Below are positions 35,696 through 44,804 of a stretch of DNA of 64,000 bases, in pieces (positions within the stretch are counted from its first letter, which is position 1; each line of letters opens with the position of its first letter). Where the stretch lies: assembly GCA_018660685.1 (NCBI GenBank), contig JABJJW010000011.1:178163-242162 (forward strand), in the 5' to 3' direction. Source of the stretch: Flavobacteriales bacterium (lineage in GTDB: Bacteria > Bacteroidota > Bacteroidia > Flavobacteriales_G > Salibacteraceae). A program made the translations under genes and the position numbers. Under the pieces are notes generated by a model. That model saw only the letters and a program-made list of their open reading frames with translations, did not search any database and was not told where the DNA came from.

Positions 35696-36868
35696 TTAGG
35701 AAGCTCTAGCCCCGATCAAAGGTGAACGTTCAAATGCTTTGTTCGGGTCAAAGAGATATCGATAGGTCGTCATTTCTCGGATGACGCGAGCTCCATTGTT
35801 TTCTACAACCCGTATCATTTTCGGATTAAAGTCACCAATCCATGTAATGATCACACCATCGTGGCCATCTCGTCTCTTTGTTCCTTCACTTAGTTTTTTA
35901 AAGATCAAAGCCTCGATGCCTTTAGCCTGATGCTCTGGGGATACTCCAAAGACGACGCCAAAAGAGTACTTCGTTTTGTGAGTGGATTTATGGTAGAGGA
36001 ATTTAGCTTTTCCCCACCAATTCAAGTTGTCACCGACTTTGCTAAGCCATTCATTGATCTCAGGTAAAGCGATGTAAAATGCAACGGGTTCGCCATTGTA
36101 GTACACAAACCAACTCAATCGCTCGTCTATAATCGGTTTGATCGTTTTGGCGAACGCTTTCAATTGCACGGATTTTAATTCGTGACGACCGTCATGACCT
36201 ACCCAGGCTTGATTGTACACCGTTCGAAAATCTTCTAGATAGTTCATTAGCTTGGCTTTCGACCAATTTTGGATCGAATAATTGCCGTCTTGTTCTAAAG
36301 CGGTCGCTCTATTCAATGACTTTTCTCCCAGGGGATCATGAGCATTTCGAAAGTAGATATACATCCCATAGTACTTCTTGAAACCATAGTTTTCAAAGAA
36401 GTCAACGTAGTAAGGGGGATTGTAGTTTTGACCATAGTATGGAGCAAGATCAAAGTTCTTGGTAATCAACCCCCAGAAACGCTCTTTTTCGCCAAAATTG
36501 ATTGGACCATCCATTGCCTCCATTCCTTCACTTTTCAGCCAATTTACCGCATGATCGAACAGCTTGAATGCTGCTTGTTCATTTTGAACACACTCAAAGA
36601 ACCCGACACCCCCGGTGGGCTGATCAAAAGTGTTAAAGGTCCTAGGGTTTATGAAAGCTGCAATTCTCCCAACGACCGTCTGGTCCTTGTAGAGAATCCA
36701 TCTTTTGGCTCTTCCTTTTTTAAGCAAAGAATTTTGCTTCGCATCAAATACTGCTTCCACGTCTTGTCTCAGATGTGGGATCCAATTCGAGTCATTAGCG
36801 TAGATTGAAAAAGGAAGCTGACGAAATGCTTCTATGCTCTTATTGTCTTTAACTTCGACAATCCTCAT
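35696..36868 (-). CDS. GNAT-like N-acetyltransferase family protein (YghO type)
   Basis: A 390-residue protein resembling the GNAT-fold group that includes E. coli YghO: FRQLPFSIYANDSNWIPHLR, VVGRIAAFINPRTFN and, near the C-terminus, SFGVVFGVSPEHQAKGIEAL, which fits a GNAT acetyl-CoA-binding A motif (Q/R-x-x-G-x-G/A), then ITWIGDFNPKMIRVVENNG. The substrate is unknown; relatives occur in many Bacteroidota with no fixed partner. ATG 36868 was chosen; a TTG three bases upstream is less likely. It is divergent from aroK with only 18 bases between the starts. Confidence 0.8.
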   Translation of the reverse strand: MRIVEVKDNKSIEAFRQLPFSIYANDSNWIPHLRQDVEAVFDAKQNSLLKKGRAKRWILYKDQTVVGRIAAFINPRTFNTFDQPTGGVGFFECVQNEQAAFKLFDHAVNWLKSEGMEAMDGPINFGEKERFWGLITKNFDLAPYYGQNYNPPYYVDFFENYGFKKYYGMYIYFRNAHDPLGEKSLNRATALEQDGNYSIQNWSKAKLMNYLEDFRTVYNQAWVGHDGRHELKSVQLKAFAKTIKPIIDERLSWFVYYNGEPVAFYIALPEINEWLSKVGDNLNWWGKAKFLYHKSTHKTKYSFGVVFGVSPEHQAKGIEALIFKKLSEGTKRRDGHDGVIITWIGDFNPKMIRVVENNGARVIREMTTYRYLFDPNKAFERSPLIGARAS

Positions 36869-36886
36869 CAAGGCAAATTAAATCAT

Positions 36887-37432
36887 TTGGATTTCCATCT
36901 TAATATTTCACAACCTGTTCGATTGATTTTTATCTGGGGATTGATGGGTGCTGGTAAAAGCACCACCGGAAAAAAGCTCGCTATTAAACTAGGGTGGCAA
37001 TTTGTCGATTCAGACCAAGCAATCGAGGAAGATCAAGGGAGAACTGTCGCCCAAATTTTCAAAGACGACGGAGAAGAGGAATTCCGAAACCTGGAAAAAG
37101 ACTGGATTGAGAAGCTAAATCTTGAAAATACCATAGTGGCGGTGGGGGGCGGAACTCCTTGTTTCAATGATCTCAACCGACGTATGCTGGAACAAGGTTT
37201 ATGCCTCTGGTTCGATGCTCCAATAGGTATGTTAGTCAGTCGAATTATGAGTTCTAAAGCTCAACGACCATTGATAGCAGGATTAAGTGAAAATCAGTTG
37301 AGAGACAAACTGGCGCATTTAATGAATGAAAGACAAGAAGACTATCAAAAAGCGCACTTAATTTTTCAAATGAATAGACTGTCTATAGATGATTTAGCCA
37401 CGTATGTGAAATTGGCTATTGAAGGTAAATAG
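36887..37432 (+). CDS. aroK: Shikimate kinase
   Basis: A 181-residue P-loop kinase of the shikimate pathway, phosphorylating the 3-OH of shikimate. Walker A is GLMGAGKSTTGKKLA (residues about 18-32), the substrate-binding Asp is in FVDSDQAIEE, and VAVGGGTPC is the Walker-B-like glycine-rich segment; the lid has RPLIAG with its Arg. The start must be a non-ATG: TTG 36887 is the first usable codon because the next Met is inside the P-loop. It converges with the phosphoribosyltransferase gene over 17 bases. Confidence 0.94.
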   Translation: MDFHLNISQPVRLIFIWGLMGAGKSTTGKKLAIKLGWQFVDSDQAIEEDQGRTVAQIFKDDGEEEFRNLEKDWIEKLNLENTIVAVGGGTPCFNDLNRRMLEQGLCLWFDAPIGMLVSRIMSSKAQRPLIAGLSENQLRDKLAHLMNERQEDYQKAHLIFQMNRLSIDDLATYVKLAIEGK

Positions 37433-37892
37433 TCGGCTTTGGCTTGATTTCTAAGCGCAAATGCTCTTGCATTGTCGTGGCAAGACTGAGCCCTGTAAAA
37501 TCACTTTTGATTGGAAACTTTCGATGCTTCCTATCCACGAGGCTGACTGTAATCAAACAACGAGGTTCGAATTGCATGATTGCTCCCGCTACCCTCATCA
37601 TACTGACGCCAGAATTGATAATGTCATCCACCAACACAACTTCTTTGTCCTTCACGGCAGAAGATTCCGCCGACAGGGTTTCAACGTCGTCAGCATCAAC
37701 GTCGAGCCTCTTTACACGAACCTTCGATATTTCAGACAAATGGCTGACCAATTGATCAGCAACCCACGCGCCACGGGGCATCATTCCAATTAATGTGATT
37801 TCCAGGTCACCTTCGGTAGATTCTACAATTTGATAAGAGATTCTACGAAGAATTCGCTCAATATTCGCTGGGTTTAGAACAACAGTCTTCAT
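37416..37892 (-). CDS. Phosphoribosyltransferase family protein (PyrR-like)
   Basis: A 158-residue type I phosphoribosyltransferase. The PRPP-binding motif VVLVDDIINSGVSM (around residues 85-98) is perfect; the N-terminal IERILRRISYQIVES resembles the PyrR/uracil PRTase helix. In Bacteroidota a gene like this is often beside aroK, as here. The natural base is not certain: PyrR-type, hypoxanthine- or uracil-directed are all possible. A TACATTTG promoter box at 37902-37909 lies just before ATG 37892 and rules out the longer frame that starts at 37982. Confidence 0.86.
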   Translation of the reverse strand: MKTVVLNPANIERILRRISYQIVESTEGDLEITLIGMMPRGAWVADQLVSHLSEISKVRVKRLDVDADDVETLSAESSAVKDKEVVLVDDIINSGVSMMRVAGAIMQFEPRCLITVSLVDRKHRKFPIKSDFTGLSLATTMQEHLRLEIKPKPTIYLQ

Positions 37893-37901
37893 TCTTGGGC
37901 T

Positions 37902-37909
37902 CAAATGTA
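37902..37909 (-). promoter_or_regulatory. -7 element (TACATTTG) of PRTase gene
   Basis: Perfect TAnnTTTG match on the minus strand, nine bases before ATG 37892. TTTG boxes sit 14 bases or less upstream, so the -33 part is uncertain. Confidence 0.5.
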
Positions 37910-37928
37910 GAAATCGACAAAGACAAAC

Positions 37929-37956
37929 TTGACAGCTTCGTCTTTTATTACTTTTA
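37929..37956 (+). promoter_or_regulatory. Putative promoter of the sensor operon
   Basis: TTG, 17-base spacer, TACTTTTA (last base off consensus). It faces the PRTase promoter and lies 10 bases before ATG 37967, giving a very short leader. Confidence 0.45.
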
Positions 37957-37966
37957 GGCCGAATCA

Positions 37967-39088
37967 ATGCCACGGATGTCACGCTTCCTCATTACGCTGA
38001 TTATATCGCTTACCTCATCACTTGTATTTGGACAGGTGAAATTGAGTGGTACGGTGGAGCATGCTGGATCGGGACTCGATAACGTAACCGTTCAGATCAT
38101 TGAGAACGACGCTATCCTACGAACGATTGCTGTTAGTAAAAGAGGTAGGTATGAGATGGAACTTCCAATTGGCCACGCTTATCTACTCGTATTTCGTCGC
38201 CCTTACATGTTTCCGGTTCGAATAGCGGTAAACACGAATTTGGACTCAGAAGCGATCAGTGATTCTTATGATGTGCCACTTGACATGACAATGTTCTATC
38301 GGTTTGAGGGAATGAGGGAATCCCTGGTCGCTGAGAACATCGGCATCATCAAACAGACTGGAACCGGTGAGACCACCTTCTCCTTTATTCCTAACAAGAG
38401 TGCAATTGAAAAATTGAAGCTACTCAAAGAGGAATCTCTTAAACGAGAGGAGAATCGTGAAGGGGCTATAGAGGCTCCAGTTGAAAAGATTGAGACCAAC
38501 GTGGCCTTAAAATCTGAAGAGGGAAGTGAGGCTTCCGCTGTGGCTAAAACAGAAGGAGATAGACTCTTGAATACGATCGATATTGATGATGCGCCGACCA
38601 AACTGAGTAGGCAAGAAGAGCGCTATGAAACAATCGAAATAGCTAAGAATGCAGAATTGGCTGAGGAAAGAGAAAAACTGGAAGTAGAGATAGGCTCGGC
38701 CACCTCCAAAACTGAGATTGAGAACTTGTATATCCGCGAATCCAAGCGGCGCAGAGCAAATCTGATAGTAGAGGACCAAGAAAGACAAGCTTCGTTGGTT
38801 GATGCTTCTGTGAGGCAGCAAGAAGCTCAAGTAGATGGATTAATAAGCAGTGGGTTTAACCGCAAATCAGCAGCTGCTAAAGAGAGGTTTGAAATCATCA
38901 AATTCGCCTTTGATGAGGGTTGGTTGACCAGTCAAGAGACAATTTTAGTCAAGAATCGAGATCAGATTGACACGTACAAAAAAGTGCTTTATGACTGGCT
39001 CGTTCTCGATTGGGCCTATTATTATTTAAACGAGGTTGAGATCTCAGAGAGAGAGTATGAGAAGATTAAGTCGCTGGTTGAAATGTAA
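37967..39088 (+). CDS. Exported protein with carboxypeptidase-regulatory-like domain and coiled coil
   Basis: A 373-residue periplasmic protein. After a signal peptide (LITLIISLTSSLVFGQ) there is a beta-sandwich (VKLSGTVEHAGSGLDNVTVQ ... RYEMELPIGHAYLLVF) like the carboxypeptidase regulatory-like domain, then a long charged helical part rich in Lys/Glu (about 140-300, with EEREKLEVEIGSATSKTEIE) that probably forms a coiled coil, and a helical tail. It opens an operon and its end overlaps the next gene by 32 bases. The relation to the propeller sensor suggests a co-working surface or periplasmic partner. No enzymatic residues are seen. Confidence 0.7.
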   Translation: MPRMSRFLITLIISLTSSLVFGQVKLSGTVEHAGSGLDNVTVQIIENDAILRTIAVSKRGRYEMELPIGHAYLLVFRRPYMFPVRIAVNTNLDSEAISDSYDVPLDMTMFYRFEGMRESLVAENIGIIKQTGTGETTFSFIPNKSAIEKLKLLKEESLKREENREGAIEAPVEKIETNVALKSEEGSEASAVAKTEGDRLLNTIDIDDAPTKLSRQEERYETIEIAKNAELAEEREKLEVEIGSATSKTEIENLYIRESKRRRANLIVEDQERQASLVDASVRQQEAQVDGLISSGFNRKSAAAKERFEIIKFAFDEGWLTSQETILVKNRDQIDTYKKVLYDWLVLDWAYYYLNEVEISEREYEKIKSLVEM

Positions 39089-42000
39089 CCTGCTCTTCGT
39101 GGTTTTATGGTTTTGTGCTTCTTCCAATGTTTTTGGACAAGTCTATAGCTTTAAGCACTTTGGGTTGGATCAAAGTATTTTCCCCAGTCGGATAGAATGC
39201 CTCGCACAGGCTAATACGGGAGAATTGCTCGTTGGTACATTGGCTGGGCTTGTGGTTTATGACGGCTTTGAGTTTTCGACGCTTACTTCAATAGACGGTC
39301 TGGCTGAAAATTCAATATCTGCGCTTATGGTTCGTGATGAGCAGGTCTGGATTGGTCATTGGGCCGGAAGCATCACTATCTATAATCTGACGACAGAGGA
39401 GAAGGAAATACTGGATCTTCAAGAAGATTTCAATTTTAATTCGATTCGACGATTACTGCCCTTGAGCAATGGCAGAGTTTTATGTGTGACCAAAGATGGA
39501 AGATTGTATGCCATCCAAAATGGCACAGCAGAAAGGGTGTTGCTGCCATTGGTAAATAAGGATGAAAAGGTAGTTGACGTCCTGATCGATCGTGGTGAGT
39601 TGTTCATGCTTACCGATTCTAGGATTCTAAAGTCATCGGATGAGAACGAAACAAGCGGTTGGCAAGAAATTTTCGAATCAGATGTAGACCTCATTTCAGC
39701 ACACCGCATAGGAGGATCCGAATGGTTATTGGGAACAGAAACTGGAATTATACCCATTAACATTGAGTTTGATGAACGTTTTGCACAAGAATTGGCTAAT
39801 CTGTCCTCTGGATCTCACATTTTAGATTTTTGTGAGGATCGAGATGAAAACATTTGGATTTCAACGAAGGAGGATGGCATAATCGCCTATCATCCGCTAT
39901 CTAATGAATCAAAAAGAATCCAGCGCATCAATGGCCTGAGCTATAACCAAACACGCGACACGTATATGGACCGCGAAGGAGTTATTTGGGTGGCGACATC
40001 TGCTGGTTTAGATCAGTATTTGGGAGAAGCATTTACGCTCTATGACAAACGATCTGGTTTGGCTGACAATCTAATTTGGGATATGCTTCCAATAGATGAT
40101 CAGTTGCTGATTGCGACGCAATCTGGTTTAATGATTTCGAAATTCGACAAGACCTCATCATCGTTTGAGACCATCAGGACGTTCACTCCTAAAGATATAG
40201 AGCCTCTACAAGTTATTAGAGGAGGTCCTGGAAATCACTTGTGGGTGGTTGACGCGACAGGAGGGATCTGGAAAGGTGACCCCACCGGAAATGAGCTGCT
40301 CCCACTCAATTCGAGCTTGCCAATTATTAATTGTGTTGAAGAAGTGAATGGAGTGATTTGGTTAGGAACAAATGATGGTGTGATTGTTCTTAATGATGAT
40401 CAGCCTGTTGAACAGTATACAACTGAGACTGGCCTTGGTGGTGATCGAGTCAATGGAATTTACTACTCAAAAATCAAAAACGAAACATGGATTAGCACGT
40501 TGGGTGGTCAGCTTACGCTATTTAGAGAAGGACGGTTTCGACAGTTTGACGAAGAAGACGGTCTGACTTCAACGTTAATTCAGGACATGGCTTTCGATGC
40601 CGAAGGAAAAGCTTGGCTGGCATCATATGACAGGGCTGTCTACGTGTTAGAAAATGATTCATTTAGGCAATTAGAGAGTACAGTTGAGTTGAGGTCTGCG
40701 ACCACATTTGCCATTGAGATTGATGGAAGTGGGAAAATTTGGATTGGACACAATTGGGGACTGGACGTTTACGACCCCGCATACGAGGAAATAAAGCACT
40801 TCGGTATTGATGAGGGGTTTATGGGAGTTGAGGTAAACCCAAGAGCGCTTTTTGCCTCCAGCGATGGCGTGCTTTGGATGGGCACGTTGACTGGGTTGGA
40901 GAGATTCAATCCGCTTGCCATGAGGTCCAACATCATAGAACCACTTACAACCATTAAAAGAGCCTCACTTGGTACGATTGACCTATTGGGTAAGGAAGAG
41001 GTTGAAGCTGACAATGAACAACGGGATCTGAGCATCGATTTCAAAGGGCTTTCCCTCGTGAATCCAATGCGTAACAAGTTTATTTACCGTTTACGGGGAG
41101 TTCATGAAAACTGGAAAGAGATGAACAAGCCCGAGCCTATTGAGTACCTCTCTTTACCTACAGGAACTTATCACTTCGAGCTCAAGAGTTGTAATGACAA
41201 TGGTCTTTGCAATAGTAAGGTGAGTTCTATATCGTTCACCATCAATCCGCCATTCTACAATACCTGGTGGTTTTACACTTTCATCTTTTTTGTTGTGATT
41301 TCCTTGATTTTCATACTAGACAGATATAGGGCGGTTAGTTTGCTTGACGAGAAAAACTCAGTTCTCGAAAAGCTCATGCAGAAAGAGGAAGAATTAATGG
41401 ATGCTCAACAGACCAACGATGAGCTACAGTCATTCATTAACTCTGAGGAGCACCTTTTTAAATCCTTGGAGAAAAAGGAACGGAAATTTATTGCTCGGGC
41501 AGAAGAAGTATTCGGAGGGCTGGGAATAAGAAAGTTATCCAAGGAAGAATTTAGCTCTGACGGAGTTTCATTGTTCGAGACAAAGGAGTATCAAATCCTC
41601 GCCATGGTTGATACCGGTGTTTCTGGATTTATTTCTGTGGCGTTACGCGAGATTGTTCAGACACAGTTTGAAAATAATCTGCCTAAATCATACGTGTCAG
41701 CTGACATCATCAATGCTTGGAAAAAAGTAATCGAGGGAGTTGAAAGTCGGTTTACAAAGTTCAAGGGTATCAGTTGGTTCATGCTCATTAAAGCAGGAGG
41801 GAAGTACTATTACTATGCAGAAGGAACAAGTGCGATCATTTATGATGGAAAAACAGCAATTGAAGTCGCTAACATAGATTCGACGAGGGCTCAGGGTGGC
41901 TTCCCACGTCTCCCAGACCTTGAGCGTCTCATTGTTGTGTCAGATGGTTTGTTTGTTCAAATGGGTGAAGGTGGAGTGAAGAATTACCCCAATTCAAGAC

Positions 42001-42143
42001 TTGTAGAGCTGATCACAAACTCAAGTGATTTGGATATTGAAGATGTGCTCGACCTTTTTGAAACTGACATTACCTCCTGGAGAGGTGGAATGGACCTCGT
42101 TGACGACATTAGTTACCTAGTAATGAATAATGAAAAAGCTTAG
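39057..42143 (+). CDS. Propeller/Y_Y_Y sensor with degenerate SpoIIE-type output
   Basis: A 1028-residue one-protein sensor. Order: signal peptide (LLFVVLWFCASSNVFGQ); a large beta-propeller of 'two-component regulator propeller' repeats (VWIGHWAGSI, IWISTKEDGI, VIWVATSAGL, VIWLGTNDGV, WISTLGGQL, IWIGHNWGL, VLWMGTLTGL); a Y_Y_Y module (NKFIYRLRGVHENWKEM); one TM helix near residues 737-760; a coiled coil; then a PP2C/SpoIIE-like domain (about 845-1025) with AMVDTGVSGF, VVSDGLFV and VDDISYLV in the metal-site positions but no GD motif at its start. It may be an inactive or altered phosphatase. ATG 39057 was chosen; it overlaps the previous gene by 32 bases. Confidence 0.82.
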   Translation: MRRLSRWLKCNLLFVVLWFCASSNVFGQVYSFKHFGLDQSIFPSRIECLAQANTGELLVGTLAGLVVYDGFEFSTLTSIDGLAENSISALMVRDEQVWIGHWAGSITIYNLTTEEKEILDLQEDFNFNSIRRLLPLSNGRVLCVTKDGRLYAIQNGTAERVLLPLVNKDEKVVDVLIDRGELFMLTDSRILKSSDENETSGWQEIFESDVDLISAHRIGGSEWLLGTETGIIPINIEFDERFAQELANLSSGSHILDFCEDRDENIWISTKEDGIIAYHPLSNESKRIQRINGLSYNQTRDTYMDREGVIWVATSAGLDQYLGEAFTLYDKRSGLADNLIWDMLPIDDQLLIATQSGLMISKFDKTSSSFETIRTFTPKDIEPLQVIRGGPGNHLWVVDATGGIWKGDPTGNELLPLNSSLPIINCVEEVNGVIWLGTNDGVIVLNDDQPVEQYTTETGLGGDRVNGIYYSKIKNETWISTLGGQLTLFREGRFRQFDEEDGLTSTLIQDMAFDAEGKAWLASYDRAVYVLENDSFRQLESTVELRSATTFAIEIDGSGKIWIGHNWGLDVYDPAYEEIKHFGIDEGFMGVEVNPRALFASSDGVLWMGTLTGLERFNPLAMRSNIIEPLTTIKRASLGTIDLLGKEEVEADNEQRDLSIDFKGLSLVNPMRNKFIYRLRGVHENWKEMNKPEPIEYLSLPTGTYHFELKSCNDNGLCNSKVSSISFTINPPFYNTWWFYTFIFFVVISLIFILDRYRAVSLLDEKNSVLEKLMQKEEELMDAQQTNDELQSFINSEEHLFKSLEKKERKFIARAEEVFGGLGIRKLSKEEFSSDGVSLFETKEYQILAMVDTGVSGFISVALREIVQTQFENNLPKSYVSADIINAWKKVIEGVESRFTKFKGISWFMLIKAGGKYYYYAEGTSAIIYDGKTAIEVANIDSTRAQGGFPRLPDLERLIVVSDGLFVQMGEGGVKNYPNSRLVELITNSSDLDIEDVLDLFETDITSWRGGMDLVDDISYLVMNNEKA

Positions 42144-42933
42144 TATTGTTTGGATTGGTTTGCTCCTCATTGGTTGTGGTTCACCGGATCAAGGCCAAGT
42201 GAATTCTGATGAAGTGCATCGGCAAACTGATTGGAGGTGCAGCGTTTTAGGAATTCTTCAGCTTGATACGCTGGCCGATGAGTGGAATCAGGCTACATTC
42301 ATTGAAGTGTCTTCATCAACTCCACTTCAGCAACTAAGTGATCGATTATTTGAGGTTGCATTTACCGGAGATTCGAAAGTCTTTGCTTCTGACATTTTTG
42401 GAGTGGTTGATATCGAATCAGCGTTGACTCCTGAAGGATTATTAGAAGAATTGAAAGTCATCGACACAACGAGCATAGAAGACTTGCAAACTGGAAAACT
42501 TCGCGACACCGTAATTGACTTGAGTTTTACCCAAGATGAGGTAAGCGCGCTTCGCATATTTTGCTCGATCGACGGTGAAACCTCACAGTTAAATCCAAGA
42601 TATGCAGGTATTGGCTCTCAGGTCTTCGACCATGAATCGGGTCGTTTAAGAGGACTAAGCTTCAAATTTTATGTTCAAGTAGGGGAAGGGATGAGTCTAG
42701 GTTCATCTTCCGAGAGTTTGGTCATGCAAACGGACAGCATGGGTCTATTCCGACCGATGGCATTCTTGATGCATAACGAAGATTCGGATCGCGGTATATC
42801 AGATATTGCTAGGGAGAAGTTTGGATCAGAAACAAATCAAGTACAATGCTCATTTGATCTTCATTATGATAATAGCAACGGTAGATTCTATCTTCAAGAA
42901 TTGAAGCTCTCACTAGTCGAGCAGCCGCTATAG
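42130..42933 (+). CDS. Lipoprotein of unknown function
   Basis: A 267-residue predicted lipoprotein: lipobox LLIGC, then a mature part with no family I recognise (LGILQLDTLADEWNQATFIE, ALRIFCSIDGETSQLN). A Cys in CSVLG and another in CSFDLHYDN might form a disulfide. It is third in the coupled sensor operon, overlapping the sensor gene by 14 bases, so the protein may bind signal or partner at the envelope. Its 3' end overlaps the convergent methyltransferase gene by six bases. Confidence 0.7.
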   Translation: MKKLSIVWIGLLLIGCGSPDQGQVNSDEVHRQTDWRCSVLGILQLDTLADEWNQATFIEVSSSTPLQQLSDRLFEVAFTGDSKVFASDIFGVVDIESALTPEGLLEELKVIDTTSIEDLQTGKLRDTVIDLSFTQDEVSALRIFCSIDGETSQLNPRYAGIGSQVFDHESGRLRGLSFKFYVQVGEGMSLGSSSESLVMQTDSMGLFRPMAFLMHNEDSDRGISDIAREKFGSETNQVQCSFDLHYDNSNGRFYLQELKLSLVEQPL

Positions 42934-43509
42934 TTTCTTGAGAATGATGAACAACTCGGACCCTTTTCGAGGCTCAATGCTGTTGTTTGAGGAACTCATG
43001 ACCTGAACTTCAAAATGTTCGCTGAATAGTTCGAGGTAATCTTCCTGCGTTCCTCCGAAAGGCGGATGATCATGTCCAAAATCGGTCTCAAATAATAACC
43101 CGATCAATTTGCCTCCAGGATTGAGGAGTTTTGAAGCCTTTTCGATATACTCCATACGAAAAGAAGGATCGAGGGCGCAGAAAAATGTTTGTTCGATGAT
43201 AAGGTCGAAAGTCTGTTCAATTTTGAAGAAATCATCCACGAGCAAATTGCTAACTGGAAATGTCGGAACTCGTTCATGGAAGACCTTGAGCGCTGTGGGT
43301 GCAATGTCGAGCAAATAAACATTCGGGAATTCTTCTCGGTGAAGATATTCGCCTTCCCAAGCCTGTCCGCATCCGGGAATCAGAATGTCAATGGTTTTAT
43401 CCTCTAGTTGGTCAATGTACTCTTTGATCGGAGTAGATACATGGCCAATATCCCATCCTGTCTGGTTTTTTGCCCACCTGGACTCCCAGTAGTTTGCATC
43501 GAACCTCAA
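42928..43509 (-). CDS. TPMT-family methyltransferase (thiol/halide type)
   Basis: A 193-residue SAM-dependent methyltransferase of the thiopurine S-methyltransferase superfamily, which includes bacterial thiol and halide methyltransferases. The family opening YWESRWAKNQTGWDIGHVST, the SAM motif DILIPGCGQAWEGEYLH and LLDIAPTAL are clear, as is IIEQTFFCALDP. Related marine enzymes make dimethyl sulfide or methyl halides; the substrate is open. The start is TTG 43509, immediately after the ribBA stop (TAG-TTG), so it is coupled to ribBA. Confidence 0.87.
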   Translation of the reverse strand: MRFDANYWESRWAKNQTGWDIGHVSTPIKEYIDQLEDKTIDILIPGCGQAWEGEYLHREEFPNVYLLDIAPTALKVFHERVPTFPVSNLLVDDFFKIEQTFDLIIEQTFFCALDPSFRMEYIEKASKLLNPGGKLIGLLFETDFGHDHPPFGGTQEDYLELFSEHFEVQVMSSSNNSIEPRKGSELFIILKKL

Positions 43510-44727
43510 CTAGTCTTCAGTTTCTTTGTCTAGTTTCAAGACGTGTCCCATCTTATCCTTCTTGGTCTTTAAATAGTGATGATTGTGAGGATTGGTTGGG
43601 GCTTCCAATGAAACAACGTCAGTAATCTCCAATCCATACCCAATCAATCCAGTTCGCTTCTTAGGATTGTTACTCATCAACTTCATTTTGCGAACTCCGA
43701 GATCATTGAGAATTTGAGCACCAACACCATAGTCACGCTCATCCATTTTGAATCCTAACTGTAGATTGGCTTCTACTGTGTCTAAACCTTCTTCTTGAAG
43801 TTTGTAAGCCTTGAGTTTGTTCAAAAGGCCAATTCCTCGTCCTTCCTGTTGCATGTACACAACGACGCCTTTCCCTGCTTCATCAATTTTCTGCATGGCT
43901 TCGTGGAGTTGGGTTCCGCAATCGCATCGATTTGAACCAAATATGTCTCCTGTTACACATGATGAATGAACCCGAACTAAAATCGATTCGTCAACATCCC
44001 ATTCACCTTTAGTTAAGGCGATATGTTCTTCGCCTGTAGTCGTTTGGGTGTAGGCATGGAGTTTGAAATCGCCCCATTGGGTAGGCATGTCTACAGTCAC
44101 ATTCTTCTCAATAATTCGCTCCTTTAACATTCGGTAGCCGACCAGGTCTTCAATAGAAATAATCTTCAGGTCGAATCTTTCTGCAATTTCTTTTAGCTGC
44201 GGGAGCCGAGCCATTGTCCCATCTTCGTTCATTATCTCCACTAAAACTCCTGCCGGCTTCAGACCAGCGAGACGCGCAAGGTCAATTGTGGCTTCTGTGT
44301 GTCCGGTTCGCCTTAGCACACCTCCTTGTTTTGCCTTCAGTGGGAAAATATGACCTGGTCTCCCGAGGTCTTCAGCCTTCGTATTCGGATCTATTAGCGC
44401 TTTCACGGTCTTAGCTCTGTCACTCGCGCTGATCCCCGTTGTGACTCCTTGTCCATTGAGGTCCACAGAAACGGTAAATGGAGTTTCATGGAGTGCGGTG
44501 TTTTTTGGAACCATTAGTTCAAGGCCCAGCTCTTCACATCGGCTCTCAACTAAAGCAGTACAAATTAATCCTCGTCCATGCGTAGCCATGAAGTTGATAA
44601 TTTCAGGGGTAATGAAGTCTGCTGCAGCGATAAAATCACCTTCATTCTCACGATCCTCATCATCCACGACGATAATGACTTTTCCATTCTTGATGTCTTC
44701 GAGTGCTTCTTCGACTGTGTTAAGCAT
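43510..44727 (-). CDS. ribBA: Bifunctional riboflavin synthesis enzyme RibBA
   Basis: A 405-residue fusion of 3,4-dihydroxy-2-butanone-4-phosphate synthase (residues about 1-200; [15 protein letters not shown], then [11 protein letters not shown] and [12 protein letters not shown]) and GTP cyclohydrolase II (about 205-400; [20 protein letters not shown] with the zinc cysteines, then [12 protein letters not shown] and [11 protein letters not shown]). Both feed riboflavin/FAD formation. ATG 44727 lies 15 bases after a TAGCTTTG -7 box. I saw no FMN riboswitch in the 78-base upstream gap. The downstream TPMT gene is coupled. Confidence 0.97.
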   Translation of the reverse strand: MLNTVEEALEDIKNGKVIIVVDDEDRENEGDFIAAADFITPEIINFMATHGRGLICTALVESRCEELGLELMVPKNTALHETPFTVSVDLNGQGVTTGISASDRAKTVKALIDPNTKAEDLGRPGHIFPLKAKQGGVLRRTGHTEATIDLARLAGLKPAGVLVEIMNEDGTMARLPQLKEIAERFDLKIISIEDLVGYRMLKERIIEKNVTVDMPTQWGDFKLHAYTQTTTGEEHIALTKGEWDVDESILVRVHSSCVTGDIFGSNRCDCGTQLHEAMQKIDEAGKGVVVYMQQEGRGIGLLNKLKAYKLQEEGLDTVEANLQLGFKMDERDYGVGAQILNDLGVRKMKLMSNNPKKRTGLIGYGLEITDVVSLEAPTNPHNHHYLKTKKDKMGHVLKLDKETED

Positions 44728-44741
44728 GAGTCAATTTTTTG

Positions 44742-44749
44742 CAAAGCTA
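44742..44749 (-). promoter_or_regulatory. -7 element (TAGCTTTG) of ribBA
   Basis: Perfect TAnnTTTG on the minus strand, 15 bases before the ribBA ATG. The -33 partner is unclear. Confidence 0.45.
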
Positions 44750-44804
44750 CCAAAGCTCTCAGCTATAACATCCATTACTTAAATTGTTCAGTACTATTGA
44801 CTCA

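Noticed and set aside
44728..44804. FMN riboswitch before ribBA
   Set aside because: The gap is under 80 bases and lacks the conserved FMN-riboswitch elements.
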